From Thelonectria olida (lineage: Eukaryota > Ascomycota > Sordariomycetes > Hypocreales > Nectriaceae), in NCBI GenBank assembly GCA_020736575.1, contig JAGPYM010000016.1:496001-560000 (forward strand): a stretch of DNA of 64,000 nt, read 5' to 3'. Positions 24,175 to 35,773 of this stretch are shown piece by piece. Position 1 is the stretch's first letter; each line of letters begins with the position of its first letter. A program made the position numbers and the translations under genes. Under the pieces are notes generated by a model that saw only the letters and a program-made list of their open reading frames with translations, did not search any database and had not been told where the DNA came from.

Positions 24175-25477
24175 TCATCCGTGTGGACTCCTTTGCTCAT
24201 CAGCTCCATTAGGCACATTCTCTTGCGCAGTCTTCATCGGCCACACCATCATACCATGCCACTTGGGCTCGAGAAAGTCGCGGATGGCACTGATTTCTCT
24301 GCGGGGCATGTCTCCTACCCACCAGAACTCGGACGCGTACGATGACAATGCAAAGAAGTGAGCCAGCATCACGAGCGCTCGCGAATCTCGCCTTTCGAGC
24401 AGCCCCGTGATTCGGTCCGGCAAAAGAACAGAGAACGCCATCATTCGACGACAAAACATTTTGATGTGTTCGCCTGATTCGCGTGCTTCGAGCATCCAAC
24501 ATAAGAGACGAGTCGTTTCCTCGTAGGCGTCCATGTCAATCGCCTCGGGCATTTCGCCCTCGTGTACATGAAGAAGATGCGCGAGCGCGTCGACCTTGAC
24601 GGTTCTTGAATGTCGGATAAACGGCATCATCGAAGTGACGACGGGCCATATCTTTGCTCCTGGGTCATCCTGGATCAGGTTCAAGGCGAGCTTGCACACG
24701 CCACCAATACCTCTGGACAATTGCAGCCATTGCAGCGGAGGTTCGTACGGTTCCAACGGTCGGTCGCGCAAGTTGGCAAATGAATCAAATGTCAGTATCA
24801 CTGTTGTGAAGCTCACGGCATCTGCATTGTGTTTTGTTAACCCCCCCACGGCGATTCGATGCTTGTACAGGGTTGACTCTAGGTATAACGATCTTAGATT
24901 CATATACTCATCGGCCTTCTCCTGCGTGTCAGCTATGCGCGCCAAATGATGGCTGGCAAAGGCCATGATGGCACTGAGGAGCGGCTCATAGTCCAACGCC
25001 AGTTTCGGGACCTCGATGGACCACGTCTCGATCAGCTCTGGGAGATGGGTGCCTGCCATCGTGGGCGCTGTTTGGACCGCGAAGGCGTGCATCAGGCGCA
25101 GTTCTCGATAGCGACGATCACGACCTTCATTGAGAGACGGGTTCCGGGACTTGGGTTTTGACGATGATGAGTTGGAGGTTGTCGACGCAGGCGATGCTGC
25201 GTTTCCTGTCGAGTCGAGGCGATCATATGTGCAGTCGACCTGATGACGAAGACAACCACCCTGTCGCCAGACACATGTTAGAAGCGCATCTCTAATAAAT
25301 GTCACTTATCAAACCGATATGAGATACGCACACATGTTGGCCAAGCCTCATCACACTGGGATTCGGTCAGCACATCTACGCACCGAACGTGAGAGAGTCG
25401 ATTTACTCCACCTTTACCCGACGAGCGCGACAACGCTTGCATCCAGTCTTGGACTTGGTGTGATACAAACGAGGCAT
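24175..25477 (-). CDS. Zn2Cys6 transcription factor, 391 aa
   Basis: Exons 25477..25412, 25355..25332 and 25260..24175 total 392 codons, all in phase 0. Two introns cut the zinc cluster into three pieces, and exon 2 is a 24-nt microexon encoding CDEAWPTC. Together they give CKRCRARRVKCD, then CGGC and CTYD, that is C-x2-C-x6-C-x5-C-x2-C-x6-C. A Ser/Pro linker follows. The rest (from about residue 75) is an alpha-helical regulatory domain with MHAF, LSAIMAFASHHLA and WLQLSRGIGGV, the pattern of UPC2-like/Fungal_trans_2 proteins. The target is unknown. Simple frame finding misses the first two exons. Confidence 0.87.
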
Positions 25478-26312
25478 CTCGAACACGAAGATGGCGTGTC
25501 TGGGTCGGCCAGAGTGGACAGAGCCTTGATCAAGCGATGGTGGCGGTGATGTCACTGTCCTGCGATTGAATGAGAATTAAGGTGACAAAGAAGCTCTCCG
25601 TGTTGGGCGAGTGGTGGCTGACGGTCGGACGGTCAGGTGACGATCCGCGTGATGAGTCTGCATTCGTACACGCTTCGAGTGACAAAAGGAGCAGTTTCAA
25701 TCAAAGTGAGTATTAACACGGAATTGTAACTGGTCAAAATCTAGGATAGATTAATAGATGCAGTTACTGCTATATATGTTGATATTTTGTACTGTCGCAT
25801 AGCAAACTCCTCGTTTGGATGAGAGGTTGCGCGGCCACTCAGAGAAGAGACAGCGTACAAGCAAACGACCAGTGCCAGATACAAAGATCCTATCAAATGG
25901 CGAGAAAGAAAGAAGATACGGCAAACCAAAATTAACCTCCCATTTGTTCAAACTGATTTCTGCTTCCCACCCTAAGCTAATTACGAACACTCTCACTTCA
26001 AACCTCTCCTCTCCTGCCACTCGCACACCCTTCCACCTACACTCACTCAGAGGCGCTTGACCCTTTTCCCTCTATCTTCATGCCTCGACTTACTTGAAAG
26101 CCCCCCTATTCAAAGTTCAAACTTCGGGACCCCCCTCAACCATCTCAGGCATTCCCAAGTACTCTCCTCTCACTTTCACCTTGAAACGAGCTGACCTTGA
26201 TGCTGCCAAAGCCAATCGCTGCCACCCACCCACTATCCTGAAGACGCAAAGCCAGTACGGCCAATATCCTATCACGAAGAAGAGTCCCTCAGAGCCTGAT
26301 TCGACGTCTCAC
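25478..26312. other. intergenic
   Basis: About 830 bp forming the 5' flank of the Zn2Cys6 gene. From about 26094 an open plus-strand frame runs into the coding-like segment below, but its upstream part lacks coding character. Confidence 0.35.
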
Positions 26313-26993
26313 ATGAATATGTCAGAAGGACCAGAGATCGACGAAGGACTACGACGTGAGATCGACCAACTCTTAGGCATGCTGCTGCCTGAACACGATA
26401 TGTCCGACCAGGAAACGTCAGCCGGATCTCCATCGCCCCCTGAGTCTATCAGGCATGCGATAGAGGAGGGCAGCTTCGAAACTCTGCGCAAGAACCTTGT
26501 CTCAGCCCTTGGCATGATGGCCAACTCACTGGATGGAGGCTCAGAATTTGATGCGGGCTGGAAGTACCTTGCGGACCCGGGCGGCCTCACCTGTCGCTTG
26601 ACCAGCCGTTAAAATCGAGTACACAAGATCATAAAACAGACTTTACTCGTCTCCGTCGGCTTGACGAAGTTGGTCGTCCGACACGGAATCTTGCCGCTGG
26701 AGGGTACAAGACGTGACCAACTCAATCTTCTAGCGGTAGAGGTGGACGCGACTGGAGCGGAAGTGGAAGAACTGAATGGGATTTTGGCCGGACCACGTTT
26801 CCTTTGGAGAATCCTAATGATTGGGGTCCCCTTCACCTCGACCGCGCATACTGAATGAGAGAGAGGCGTGCCGATTGAGGACGTCGGGAAGGTGCTTGAG
26901 GACCTGATATTTTTCAGCGAAAAGATCTTGGAGAAATTTAATGACACGAGTAAGGATATCCGAGACTTCTCGGTACTGTTTTGACAGTCCGAG
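26313..26993 (+). pseudogene. probable decayed gene of unknown function
   Basis: The plus strand shows coding-like peptides in successive different frames. First comes an acidic helical stretch from Met 26313 (MNMSEGPEIDEGLRREID) to a stop at 26612. Then TDFTRLRRLDEVGRPTRN appears near 26640, LENPNDWGPLHLDRAY near 26812-26860, and VGKVLEDLIFFSEKILEKF near 26880-26940. No canonical introns connect them cleanly. This pattern suggests a gene broken by indels, though an intron-rich real gene cannot be excluded. I recognise no family. Confidence 0.35.
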
Positions 26994-27884
26994 TGATGAG
27001 GCAACTATTCGTTCGCAACGAGCAGCAAATGATGGCGAATTCTCAGATTAGGCCATTAACTTCACGACCGACGACGCGACAACGGGGCTTTAGATCTCAA
27101 GAAACTCGGGACGATGCGCAGTGGTGAAAAGGCTTCTCGAATCTGCATTAATGGCATATGTAAGGGCATAAGAATGGGCATAGAAACGCGAAGAATTGGG
27201 GTGGAACCAATACCCGAACAACGTTAAAGGCGTGGCGAGGCTTCAGTACTTAAAATGCATTTTCATTTCATCCATCATTATTCGAGTGAAGCGCTTCTGG
27301 CATGATGGCCTTGCTTTCTTTGTGGAGTGATCCATGTCGCTCTGCTTCGAGACACGGACTGGCCTCGACATTGATCAAGTGTTGACTTGAGATGACATAT
27401 GCTTTCATAAGTACCTTGGCTTGCGAATGATGAAGGCCTTGCTAAGAACAATGTTGCAGGCTCACGTGAAGCAGAAGGATCGAGAGTATGCCGTGGGTAC
27501 AGATGCGCATCTTAAAGGAGATGTACCCAAGGGTCACCCACTAATCAAGTTACTATTGGGGCTGATGGAAACGGACGATAATTGAGACGTGAGATGCAGA
27601 CATACAACCGACCAAGTATTGTTTGATGATATAGTAAGGCCATGTTGTGGACTTGGCACTCACATCATCATAGGCTAGGTAAACAGTGCTTAGACTTGGT
27701 CGCAACTCATGCGCGTTGCAATTAATTAATATTTAGCCTTCATCCGTTGGTCGCTTGCTTCATCAACATGATCAGGGCATTCATCTAATATAAAGGTACA
27801 CGATATAATGGCCAAAAACCGCCAGTACATGCGCTGTCCAGGATCTTCATCACCTGGCCATCCCTACTGCCAAGGGATATCTCC
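26994..27884. other. intergenic
   Basis: About 890 bp without a supportable gene. It is the 3' flank of the APH-like kinase gene. Confidence 0.45.
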
Positions 27885-28979
27885 TCATGCCGACTCAGGC
27901 TCAGGCAGAGACTCAACCAGCTCAATCGTCTTGTGGTCCACAATGGCAGCGCAGTAACGCTCACACATGGCCCAGACGCGCTCCCTCCCTTGCATGTCAT
28001 ACGGAGTCAACACCCAGCCCAGCCCAGACATGCAACACTTGTGGTACTCCTTGACAACGTCCTCGTCGTCAATCGACACTCCCTCAACGCCAAACTTTGT
28101 GAGGTAGTTAACGTAGTGCTCGAGGATCTCCAACTCGTGGGCTCTTCGGTCCTCAACCGACAGAGCGCCCACCACAAAGTAGGCAAAGTCGTGGAAGGCC
28201 GAGCCCAGATGCATCGTCTGCCAGTCGAGGAAGAACGGACGCTCGTCCTTGTCGAGGAACGTGTTGCCCGTGTGAGGATCGCCGTGCAGCTGGCAGCTGA
28301 ACCTGGGGTTCTTGGTGGCAAAGTGCTTCTTCAGGGCCGCCTGCGTGCGCGCCTGGTTCTTGATGACCTCGGGGAACGGCGGCCGGTCCTCGCCAAAGAC
28401 GGATGCCTCCCACATCATGGTGAGCCCGATCATGACGTGCTCGTACGCGGGGATGATCCACGGGTGCGACTCCAACGTCCAGCCCCAAGTGCCCGCGTGC
28501 AGAGCGGCGAGCTGCTCGACGCCCTTCTTGACGCGCTCGACGGACCAGTCCTCCACGGGGTCGCCAAACGTGTAGCCCTGGTGGTTCAGATCGTCCATGA
28601 CGAGAATGGCCTGGCCCTGCGCGCTGTTGACGCCGGCCCACCACACCTTGGGAAGCGTCATGTTGACGAGCTTGGGGGCCACGAGATTGAAGAAGCTCGT
28701 CTCGCGCGAGTACATGGTTATGAGGATCTCCCGGTAGCTCTCGATGGCGAGCATGGCCGGGTTGAAACCGCCCTTGAGGCACACGTGCGTCGGCCGGTCC
28801 GCCTCCTCTTCGTCATCTTCGTAGGTGAGAGTGAAGAAGAGCTTGCTGGCTGTGGCGTTGAGCACGCTCTTTGTGAGCTCGATGGACTTCACCTTGAGCT
28901 TCAACACACTGCTAAGCCACTCTGCTGTGACCTCCTCGGGCACGGCAGGGAGGATGGACTTGGTATCTTCGTCAGACAT
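27885..28979 (-). CDS. APH/choline-kinase-like phosphotransferase, 364 aa
   Basis: Single-exon protein of the aminoglycoside-phosphotransferase/kinase-like superfamily, which transfers ATP phosphate to small-molecule hydroxyl groups. The nucleotide-binding N lobe has VCLKGGF (about 66-72), where Lys69 is the likely ATP-contacting lysine. A Glu lies in the following helix, and LVMDDL at 126-131 is hinge-like. The Brenner-type catalytic motif is HGDPHTGNTF at 232-241, and the metal-binding DWQ is at 252-254. There is no signal peptide. The acidic loop DDEEEADRP near 55-62 is variable in the family. The substrate is unknown; fungal members are many and mostly uncharacterised, so resistance to a drug should not be assumed. 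Confidence 0.85.
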   Translation of the reverse strand: MSDEDTKSILPAVPEEVTAEWLSSVLKLKVKSIELTKSVLNATASKLFFTLTYEDDEEEADRPTHVCLKGGFNPAMLAIESYREILITMYSRETSFFNLVAPKLVNMTLPKVWWAGVNSAQGQAILVMDDLNHQGYTFGDPVEDWSVERVKKGVEQLAALHAGTWGWTLESHPWIIPAYEHVMIGLTMMWEASVFGEDRPPFPEVIKNQARTQAALKKHFATKNPRFSCQLHGDPHTGNTFLDKDERPFFLDWQTMHLGSAFHDFAYFVVGALSVEDRRAHELEILEHYVNYLTKFGVEGVSIDDEDVVKEYHKCCMSGLGWVLTPYDMQGRERVWAMCERYCAAIVDHKTIELVESLPEPESA

Positions 28980-30582
28980 GTTGTTTCTTTGTTTTAAGAA
29001 CTAGTAAAGGTAGATTTGCAAGGATTGGTATGGGTAGATGGGGATGTTTGACGACAAGGACAAGAGATCTACGAGTTGTCTCTTCTTATATACCTGGTGC
29101 GTTTATCGACGAATCATGAGAGCAGCAGAGTCGACCTATTTCTTTGATTAAGGAGTTGCTGCCCTGGTATGCGAGCAAACACTAAACTGCCCGGAACAAC
29201 CAAGCCTGCAGCTGCCTGTACGTACTCGGGTTCTCCCAACACTCCGGAAGGGTTTCCCACCATGGCCTGTTCCTGGCCCTGGGGTCCTCCATGGTGACAC
29301 CCAGGTCTGTGCAGGCCTTGCGAGTTCGCCCGGCTATTAAGCGACGCTGTTAGCCTGTTAGAGCTTGCACCTGGACCCAGCTACCAGGACAACGGCATTC
29401 AGCTCGGGGAAGGGTTGCAACGATCCTTCTCGGTCGTTGGCGGCGCTCATTGGACCATTGGAGTTGTCGATGGATCCCAGGGAAGAGGGGGTAGCCGAAG
29501 ACTACGGACATCCGAAGTTGTATTCGAGGAACTCCTAATGCAACGAGACATTCAGGATTCGCGTCGTCTCTATCTCGACCCACTACCTAATATAAGGCCA
29601 CGCACTCTGAAGGGTCAATGGCACTGGAGCGGTTTTGGTCTAGTTGCTGGTTTTGCGTTACATGGCGTAGGGCGACTACCGTTTCTATGTTTTACCCCAT
29701 GCGTTGCGTGTACGTGCGTGGGCGGATAAGGCGAGGCTGATCTGATCGTCTGACAATCGTGAAGGAGGGAGAAGTCTGGGGAATAGCGCCGAGCGAGAAC
29801 TGGAAACAGTTTTCGTATAGACTCGTGGGCACAGTCTCTGCTTGATTACTTGTTCCCGTGCTCGGACAGTTCCCGATCGTGCATTTAATATCCATCTATC
29901 TTCACGAACCAACCCTCATCCATCACCGTAGTATTCGAGTAAATGTCCCAGCTCACTCTCCATCCGAAGTCCCTCACGTGTCGCCCGTAGCCATGCGGCT
30001 GGGAATAAAGCCCTCCCTGACTGCAACTTGAACATCAACCACCTTGCCATCTCCCCCCTGCAGATCACATTCGTTTTTAGGTTGCCCTATGGCGAACGCT
30101 TGAAACCCCGTCCTCCTCGCGTCCTTCTTCCCTTACATGCCCTTACCCCTACCTACTGCTCCCTTGCGGTTCCCAAAGAGGCATCGCTACAAGTCCAAGG
30201 TCCCCACGTAGCATCAGCGCTGCGTCGCCCAAGAGAGTTTTTAATTCACGCGGTCCCAAATGGGGTTATACCAAGGCGGCATCAGACCACGCCGTGCCAG
30301 CTCTCGCCAGTTTGGATGCTACCAGGATTCCAGGGGGACAAACGAAAACTGTCCCATGCCGTCGGAAGATATTTCTCGTAGAGGTTCGTGCCTTGGCGTA
30401 ATCCTGCCACACGTTTGCTTTACATATTGTGGACCGGGGAAATGTCTGTCGGTAGTATAGCTTCGGGAGTTTCCCCCCCCACGAACCGGTGAACTCTGTG
30501 TGGCTGTCGCGTTAACTGGTTTGTCGTTTCCTCGCACCAATTCTCAAGAAACGCCCTCTGGTAGGCTCGGCAAGGAATCGAA
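28980..30582. other. 1.6-kb divergent intergenic region
   Basis: Lies between the minus-strand kinase and the plus-strand Pth11-like gene, so it contains both promoters. A TATATA lies near 29090, about 110 bp upstream of the kinase ATG. No gene or repeat is supported. Confidence 0.45.
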
Positions 30583-31977
30583 ATGGGGGTCAGAGACTCT
30601 TACTATCCGGTTGCCGTCACGTTCCTCGTGGTCGATGGCATTGCCGTTGGCTTAAGATTCTGGGCTCGCGGCACGAAGAAGGCAGTTGGTTATGACGACG
30701 TTACCATGGCAGTTTCCCTTGTGAGTCATCCTATTCCTGCTATTATATCTAGGCTATTGATGGCAAAAGGCTGACGATTGGGTAGGTGGGATTCGTGATA
30801 TTTTGTTCAATGGAACTCCAGGCCATCAACTACGGCATTGGAGCGACAGCAATGGAGGATGGATTCGACTTGATCAAGGCGGCCATGGTAAGCTTGCTCG
30901 GAGTCTGATGATAGAGATATCATTTCTAACTGGGATGGTCCATGCAGTACTTCACCATAGCTCAAATCGTTTACATCCTCGCGACGGGCATCTCAAAACT
31001 CGGCGTGGGACTGGTCCTCTTCCGCCTCGCCGACAAATCCGACTTGCGCATTATACGATGGGCGCTCATAGCTTCGATGGTCATCGTGGCCATCTGGTCG
31101 CTGGTCGTCGCTCTTATCTTCGCCCTACAATGTCGACCACTTTCCGTCGCTTGGGGGGTGGGTAAAGGCACATGTCTGTCTACAAGCTTTATTGGGAACG
31201 CGGGAATCGGTCTATCAGTCATGGACATGACTATAAGCTGGTTTTATGCTGTATGGATGCCCCTACTGAACGCCTAACTTGATGACTGCTGACCAGGGTA
31301 TAGCTGTTGCCAATCTTCATGCTGTACAAGACCCAGCTGCGCCTGAAGCTCAAGATCTCCATCATGGTCCTCCTAGGCCTGGGTGCAGTGTAAGTAAAAT
31401 TGCTCAAGCCTATCTATACATGTCTAACCGTTTCGCAGGAGCTCCGTCGCAACGATTATCCGATTCAAATACGTTCTCGAAGTGGCTCAGATGACATCGG
31501 CAAGCGGTGGTCTCGCAAGCGCAGACATCATCCAGACAACTCTTGAAGCAACCGTCTAGTATGGCGATCTCCAAAGGACCCCCAATTTGAAGACAACTGC
31601 TGACTCGGATAAACAGCTCCATGATCGAAATCGGATTGAGCATCTTCGCTGCATCACTCACAGCGCTGCGACCGCTCCTGAAGAAAGTCCCTTGCTTTAC
31701 CGACATCAGCTCCGGCGGCCACTCCAACTCTCGAGGCTTCAGCTCAATAAACACGTTCGGCCAAAGGCCCAAGAACCGTGACAACGGTGGACCGGCGATT
31801 CGACTCGACGATCGGAACGTGTCCCTCGACGACAGGCATGTATCGGATGCCGACAGCACCGACAATATTATGCCTGCTAAGCCGGGAAACATCCAGAAGC
31901 AGACGCAGATTGTGTCGACGTATGAAGCAGGGAACGGGAGGACGGCGGGGAACATGTATCACGAGGGGCGCTGGTAA
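30583..31977 (+). CDS. Pth11-like seven-helix (fungal rhodopsin-domain) membrane protein, 369 aa
   Basis: Six exons: 30583..30720, 30786..30887, 30948..31250, 31304..31389, 31439..31558 and 31617..31977, totalling 370 codons. The fold is the fungal rhodopsin-like domain found in Pth11-type proteins. Helix 1 ends in LRFWARG followed by the diagnostic GYDDV. Helices follow at VGFVIF, FTIAQIVYILATGISKLGV, IIRWALIASMVIVAIW, GLSVMDMTISWFYA, ISIMVLLGLGAV and SMIEIGLSIFAASLTALRPL. The last is followed by a Ser/Asp-rich cytosolic tail. There is no N-terminal CFEM domain and almost no extracellular N terminus. By family it may sense surface or nutrient cues, but no ligand is implied. Confidence 0.88.
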
Positions 31978-32500
31978 GGAACATAAAAGGGCATGCATGT
32001 ATGACTACGCAGGTACAGTCGGCAAAATCAACTAGAGATAGTATTGGTAATGGGTTACGATTATATACAAATAAACTAGGTATCGTCATTTGAACGCAGA
32101 TCCGTTAATTGAGGATGCTTCGGGCATGCAGTTCCGTAGACTCAACTGACCTGGCCACTCTCTTGACTGCACCTAAACCCGAACCATTTGACAACAACTC
32201 TCCGCCACCAAGAACTTTGACTCACATCCACCCCGATATTCTCGATTGCATTATTGTTTATAATAAAGGCTTCTATGTTTCTCCGCCTCATACTTCTCTC
32301 TTTTGTCGTCATTCGGTCCATACCTGTCGTTCTAGGTACGACCCTTCATCTATTCTCGATGATCATCTTCTGTGGTAAAAAGTATACTCTAATCATATAC
32401 GAGCACTTCTAAACTACCCATGCATCAAAGATAGGTCTCAGATGAATCCCCCAAAACGATCTAAGGAGGTGAGTCATCGAAGCGGATGACAGTATGCTGG
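31978..32500. other. intergenic
   Basis: About 520 bp between convergent genes (3' flanks). No gene is seen. Confidence 0.4.
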
Positions 32501-33027
32501 TCAAAACTTGCTTTCTTGTCGACGGGCTAGATGTTGGTGGAAGTAGCTACGAGGCTTCTCTGTCAAAACTCGACTTCTATGAAGCTTATAGTTTGATCTG
32601 AAAAGTGGTCGACTTGGTGTCACTAATTCGGTCATTACTAAACACGTTCTTGGAATAGAACCAAGGGAATGATAGGGCATACCTGGAGATGGAGAATTGA
32701 GAACCAATTCCAAGGAACAGATCTTCCTTTTCCTGCTTAGTTTCCTCCACCAGAACTTTAATAAGCGTAGTTCGCTGGTTGGCTGGGGTCCTCTGCGGGC
32801 CGGAGGTCGAGGAGACTTGCGTCTGGACACTCCAGGACTTGGAGGTGTTGCTGCTGGTGCCCAGTTAGAAACAGCGATGTTGGGTGATGTATAAGGAATA
32901 ATGTATAAAGCATCGTGATTGGAGGTGCAACTGGTTTGGGGGATTGCTCTAACTTCATGAGTTCTCGAGGCCATGGAATATGAATGCATGGGGGGGCCAG
33001 CTTGGGGGTATCTTACCAGTTTTCCAT
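32501..33027 (-). CDS. small three-exon protein of unknown function, 92 aa
   Basis: Proposed exons 33027..33017, 32853..32683 and 32597..32501, totalling 93 codons. Exon 1 is only 11 nt (M-E-N plus two bases). The donors are GTAAGA and GTATGC, the first acceptor has a CTAAC branch point 8 nt upstream, and the phases match at both joins. The product is basic and Ser/Thr/Gln-rich, with a helical middle (LVEETKQEKEDLFLGI) and a basic tail ending in ARRQESKF. Nothing is recognised. The model rests on splice signals and frame continuity only, so confidence is moderate to low. Confidence 0.4.
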
Positions 33028-33777
33028 CTTTGTTTTCGAAGTTGGGAAAGTGATTACACGAGGACAAGTCAAAAAGCAACTGAGGGCAAGCCTTCAAAAG
33101 AAGAATGAAGGCTTGAAAAGCAGGTCCCTATTTATACTTGGGAGGCAGCTTATGAAGGTTTGACTGTTGAGTTTTCCATTGAGAGTCAATGTGCCAAACC
33201 TACGCACTTAAATATCTATTTTGTGAAAGGATAAAAACCAGATACTTGGTCTTTCATTCTAATCGTACAACGCGACTAAAACAAAGTTGTACTGGTGCAG
33301 TCGAAAATTGCACGTCTTCTGCCTGCAACGACTTTGGTATCTCTCCATGAGAGTGATGGTTCTGGCTTCAGCCAATGATGTCTTGTCTGCGTTTCAATGT
33401 GCAGCTCTCATGCAGTCAAGTGATATACCAAATAGTTGTCTGCACGTGACGAAACCACAAACGACTCGGATGGCGTTGAGATGGTGTGTTGCTGACTTGG
33501 CATGAGATTTGTGGTATTGACCAATCAGACGAGCGGTGCTGCCGCCATCAGCCGGGCGAACCACTCCCACTATGGAATTAAGTGCCTGTAGGCGGACGCC
33601 TTATCACTGACGGCACATCAGTGCCATGCCAACTTGGGTTTCCGAGTCAGCCTGGGCGTATTTAATGCTGTCCTACCCCAGCGTTTCCATCAACCCAACT
33701 TCAACATTTAGACATACTCTCCACCCACTGATCCTCCAGCCTCGTCTGCATACGGAAATCATCACTCCAGCCTCAAC
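33028..33777. other. divergent intergenic region
   Basis: About 750 bp separating the small minus-strand gene from the plus-strand Clr5 gene. A CACGTGA-like site occurs near 33444. No further gene is seen. Confidence 0.4.
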
Positions 33778-35773
33778 ATGGCTGCCATTCTGGAGGAGCA
33801 CAAGGACACCTTGATGAGGCTCTATGTCGACGAAAACAAGACCCTCAGCGATGTCATGCATTACATGCGCGACAAACACAATGTGAATGTTGGGCAAGTA
33901 GCGTTGACTTCCATTTATTAGCCTCAATCTAACCTAATCGATGCCGTAGGAAAGCTACCTATGCACGATATCTGAAGACCTCCGGCATCCGCAAGAGGGA
34001 GAAAGGCGAGGTTTGGGCCAGTATTGATCACAAGATGACCAAACGTGCTCAATCTGGTCGAAAGAGCGAAGTACGACTGAATGGGAAAACCATCCCTGCG
34101 AACAAGGTCCAAAAAGAGATTGCCCGGCATGTCTCTACCTATCAGCAGTGGACGAGGTTTGCAGACACAGGTTGGCACTCCTGCGATCATCTTTGCTGCC
34201 CGAGTCTAACACATACTAGCACCGAGTCCCAAGACTCCTGCAGGATATGAAATCGCGACACCGACTTTTTCTCTTGGCGCTTCTTCCCCGGAAGGGCACA
34301 CTGATGCCAGTGATATTTCCTCGATGTCACCAGGGAGTCTTGAACACCATGCTCAGGCAAACACCCAACACGAGAACGAGGTAGTCGATATCACGGCACT
34401 TCTCGACGAGAAAGAATCTCTTTTTGAAACGTTGAGGGACTGTACAAAGTTTAACCCTGTCCACTGTGCACCAGGGGCATGCGCTTGTTCGGGCTGCTTG
34501 GGCCATCGTTTTGTCCGCTACGTCTCTAATGTGGTAACAGCTTCGCGGGGGGAGTAGTCATGAAGGCAGATTTGTGGCCATCCAATGATAGTTTTGACAT
34601 GCTTCTATCCACGTACAAGCAGGATGTGAACGGATTACAAGAAAAGCTTGCGAACATCAACAAAAGGAACTACGCCAAGGTTCTGCGAGCATTATTGTAC
34701 CTGGCTGCTGGTAATGGAGCCATTGGAGTCTCCGGTGTGCTTCTCGGAGCCATTGGGAACGTGAACTGGAAAGATGCAAAGGGGAGGACTTGCCTGCATG
34801 TTGCCAGCCTGAGAAATCAGCCAGACATGGTTGGATTTCTCATTGAAGTGGGTGCAGATGTCAACGCAGTGAGCAAAGATGGTGACACGCCGTGGACGGT
34901 TATTGGCGACAAAGACAGCCACGAAGAAGTATCTCAGCGGCTCATTCAGGCGGGAGCAAAGGTAAATCACAAGCGGCGCAAAACAGGAATGACTAGATTG
35001 TGCGAGGAGGCAGCGCTTGGTAACATCAATTCTGTCCGTGTCTTGCTCAGGCGTGGAGCAGATCCTTACTATCGAGCCTACCTTGGCTTGACACCCCGGG
35101 TGAGTGTTGAATTGCACAGGATCAAATGTATGAAGTAAAACTGACTGGGTGTTAGTTCTATGCAGGTAACCTAGCAGTTATCAGACTTCTGGCAGAAGCG
35201 CATGCCCAGAGAATTGCCGCATTGCGCGCATCGGGGACACATGTCGATACTCAACCTTGGGGCCAGAAGAATAAACACACCGCCTCCTATAAGGCCATTG
35301 GTAGTGACGAGATTCAAAAAATGATACGCGAGATCTCGCTCCGAGAAAACCTGACAGAACCTCTAGACGAACTGGCAGGACCTCTGGAAGAACTGGCAGA
35401 GCCTCTAGAAGAGCTGGCAGAACTTCCAGAATTATTGGTAGGACCTCATGAAGCCCAGAAACGAGTGCCCATAAAAACAGTCACCCGTCCTTCGACCTCA
35501 CGCGATCCTGTGATGGGGTCTCCTCGGAAGTCTTTCACATTAACTCCGGCTTCATCGGGATCGCCAATGCAATTTGAGTATCACTCGATATCAGCCGCGA
35601 GCGAGACCCGGTTGTTCCGCTCCCTTTTCATGGGACATTCGGCTTCTTCCAATTCAAGCTCTTGGGCCCGAAATCGTATGGTAGTGGATGAACGCTTTGA
35701 GGTACCAAAGCCAAGTGTCATTAACAAAGGCCATCTCTCACAGACACCTGACATGCAGGAAATGGTCATGTAG
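33778..35773 (+). CDS. Clr5-domain ankyrin-repeat protein with apparent frameshift
   Basis: Exons read as 33778..33893, 33950..34170, 34220..about 34552, then a continuing frame from about 34553 to 35099 and 35156..35773. The N terminus (about 1-60) is a Clr5 domain: DTLMRLYVDENKTLSDVMHYM, then a second half ending in TSGIRKREKGE. The first intron uses a GC-AG donor (GGGCAAGT). The middle has a Cys/His patch (HCAPGACACSGCLGH). Ankyrin repeats follow (GRTCLHVASLRNQPDMVGFLIEVGADVN; VRVLLRRGADPYYRA; GNLAVIRLLAEAHA). The tail has four 7-residue Leu/Glu repeats and a Ser-rich end. The two halves lie in different frames, meeting at a run of six G (34547-34552); a stop at 34555-34557 is followed at 34560 by an ATG. 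It is either one gene with a lost base or two adjacent genes. Confidence 0.7.
35357..35440 (+). repeat. four 21-bp tandem coding repeats
   Basis: Four in-frame 21-bp units (35357, 35378, 35399, 35420) in the Clr5-ankyrin gene encode EPLDELA, GPLEELA, EPLEELA and the diverged ELPELLV. The seven-residue period with Leu/Glu suggests an amphipathic helix or a fast-evolving minisatellite. Confidence 0.8.

Noticed and set aside
27933..28997. 354-codon open frame antisense to the APH-like kinase
   Set aside because: It lies wholly opposite a gene with clear kinase motifs; its composition is what the complement of GC-rich codons gives, and it has no family marks.
34528..34559. Roughly 25-nt intron joining the Clr5 and ankyrin halves
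   Set aside because: Too short to splice and the phases do not match; a lost base in the G-run explains the frames better.
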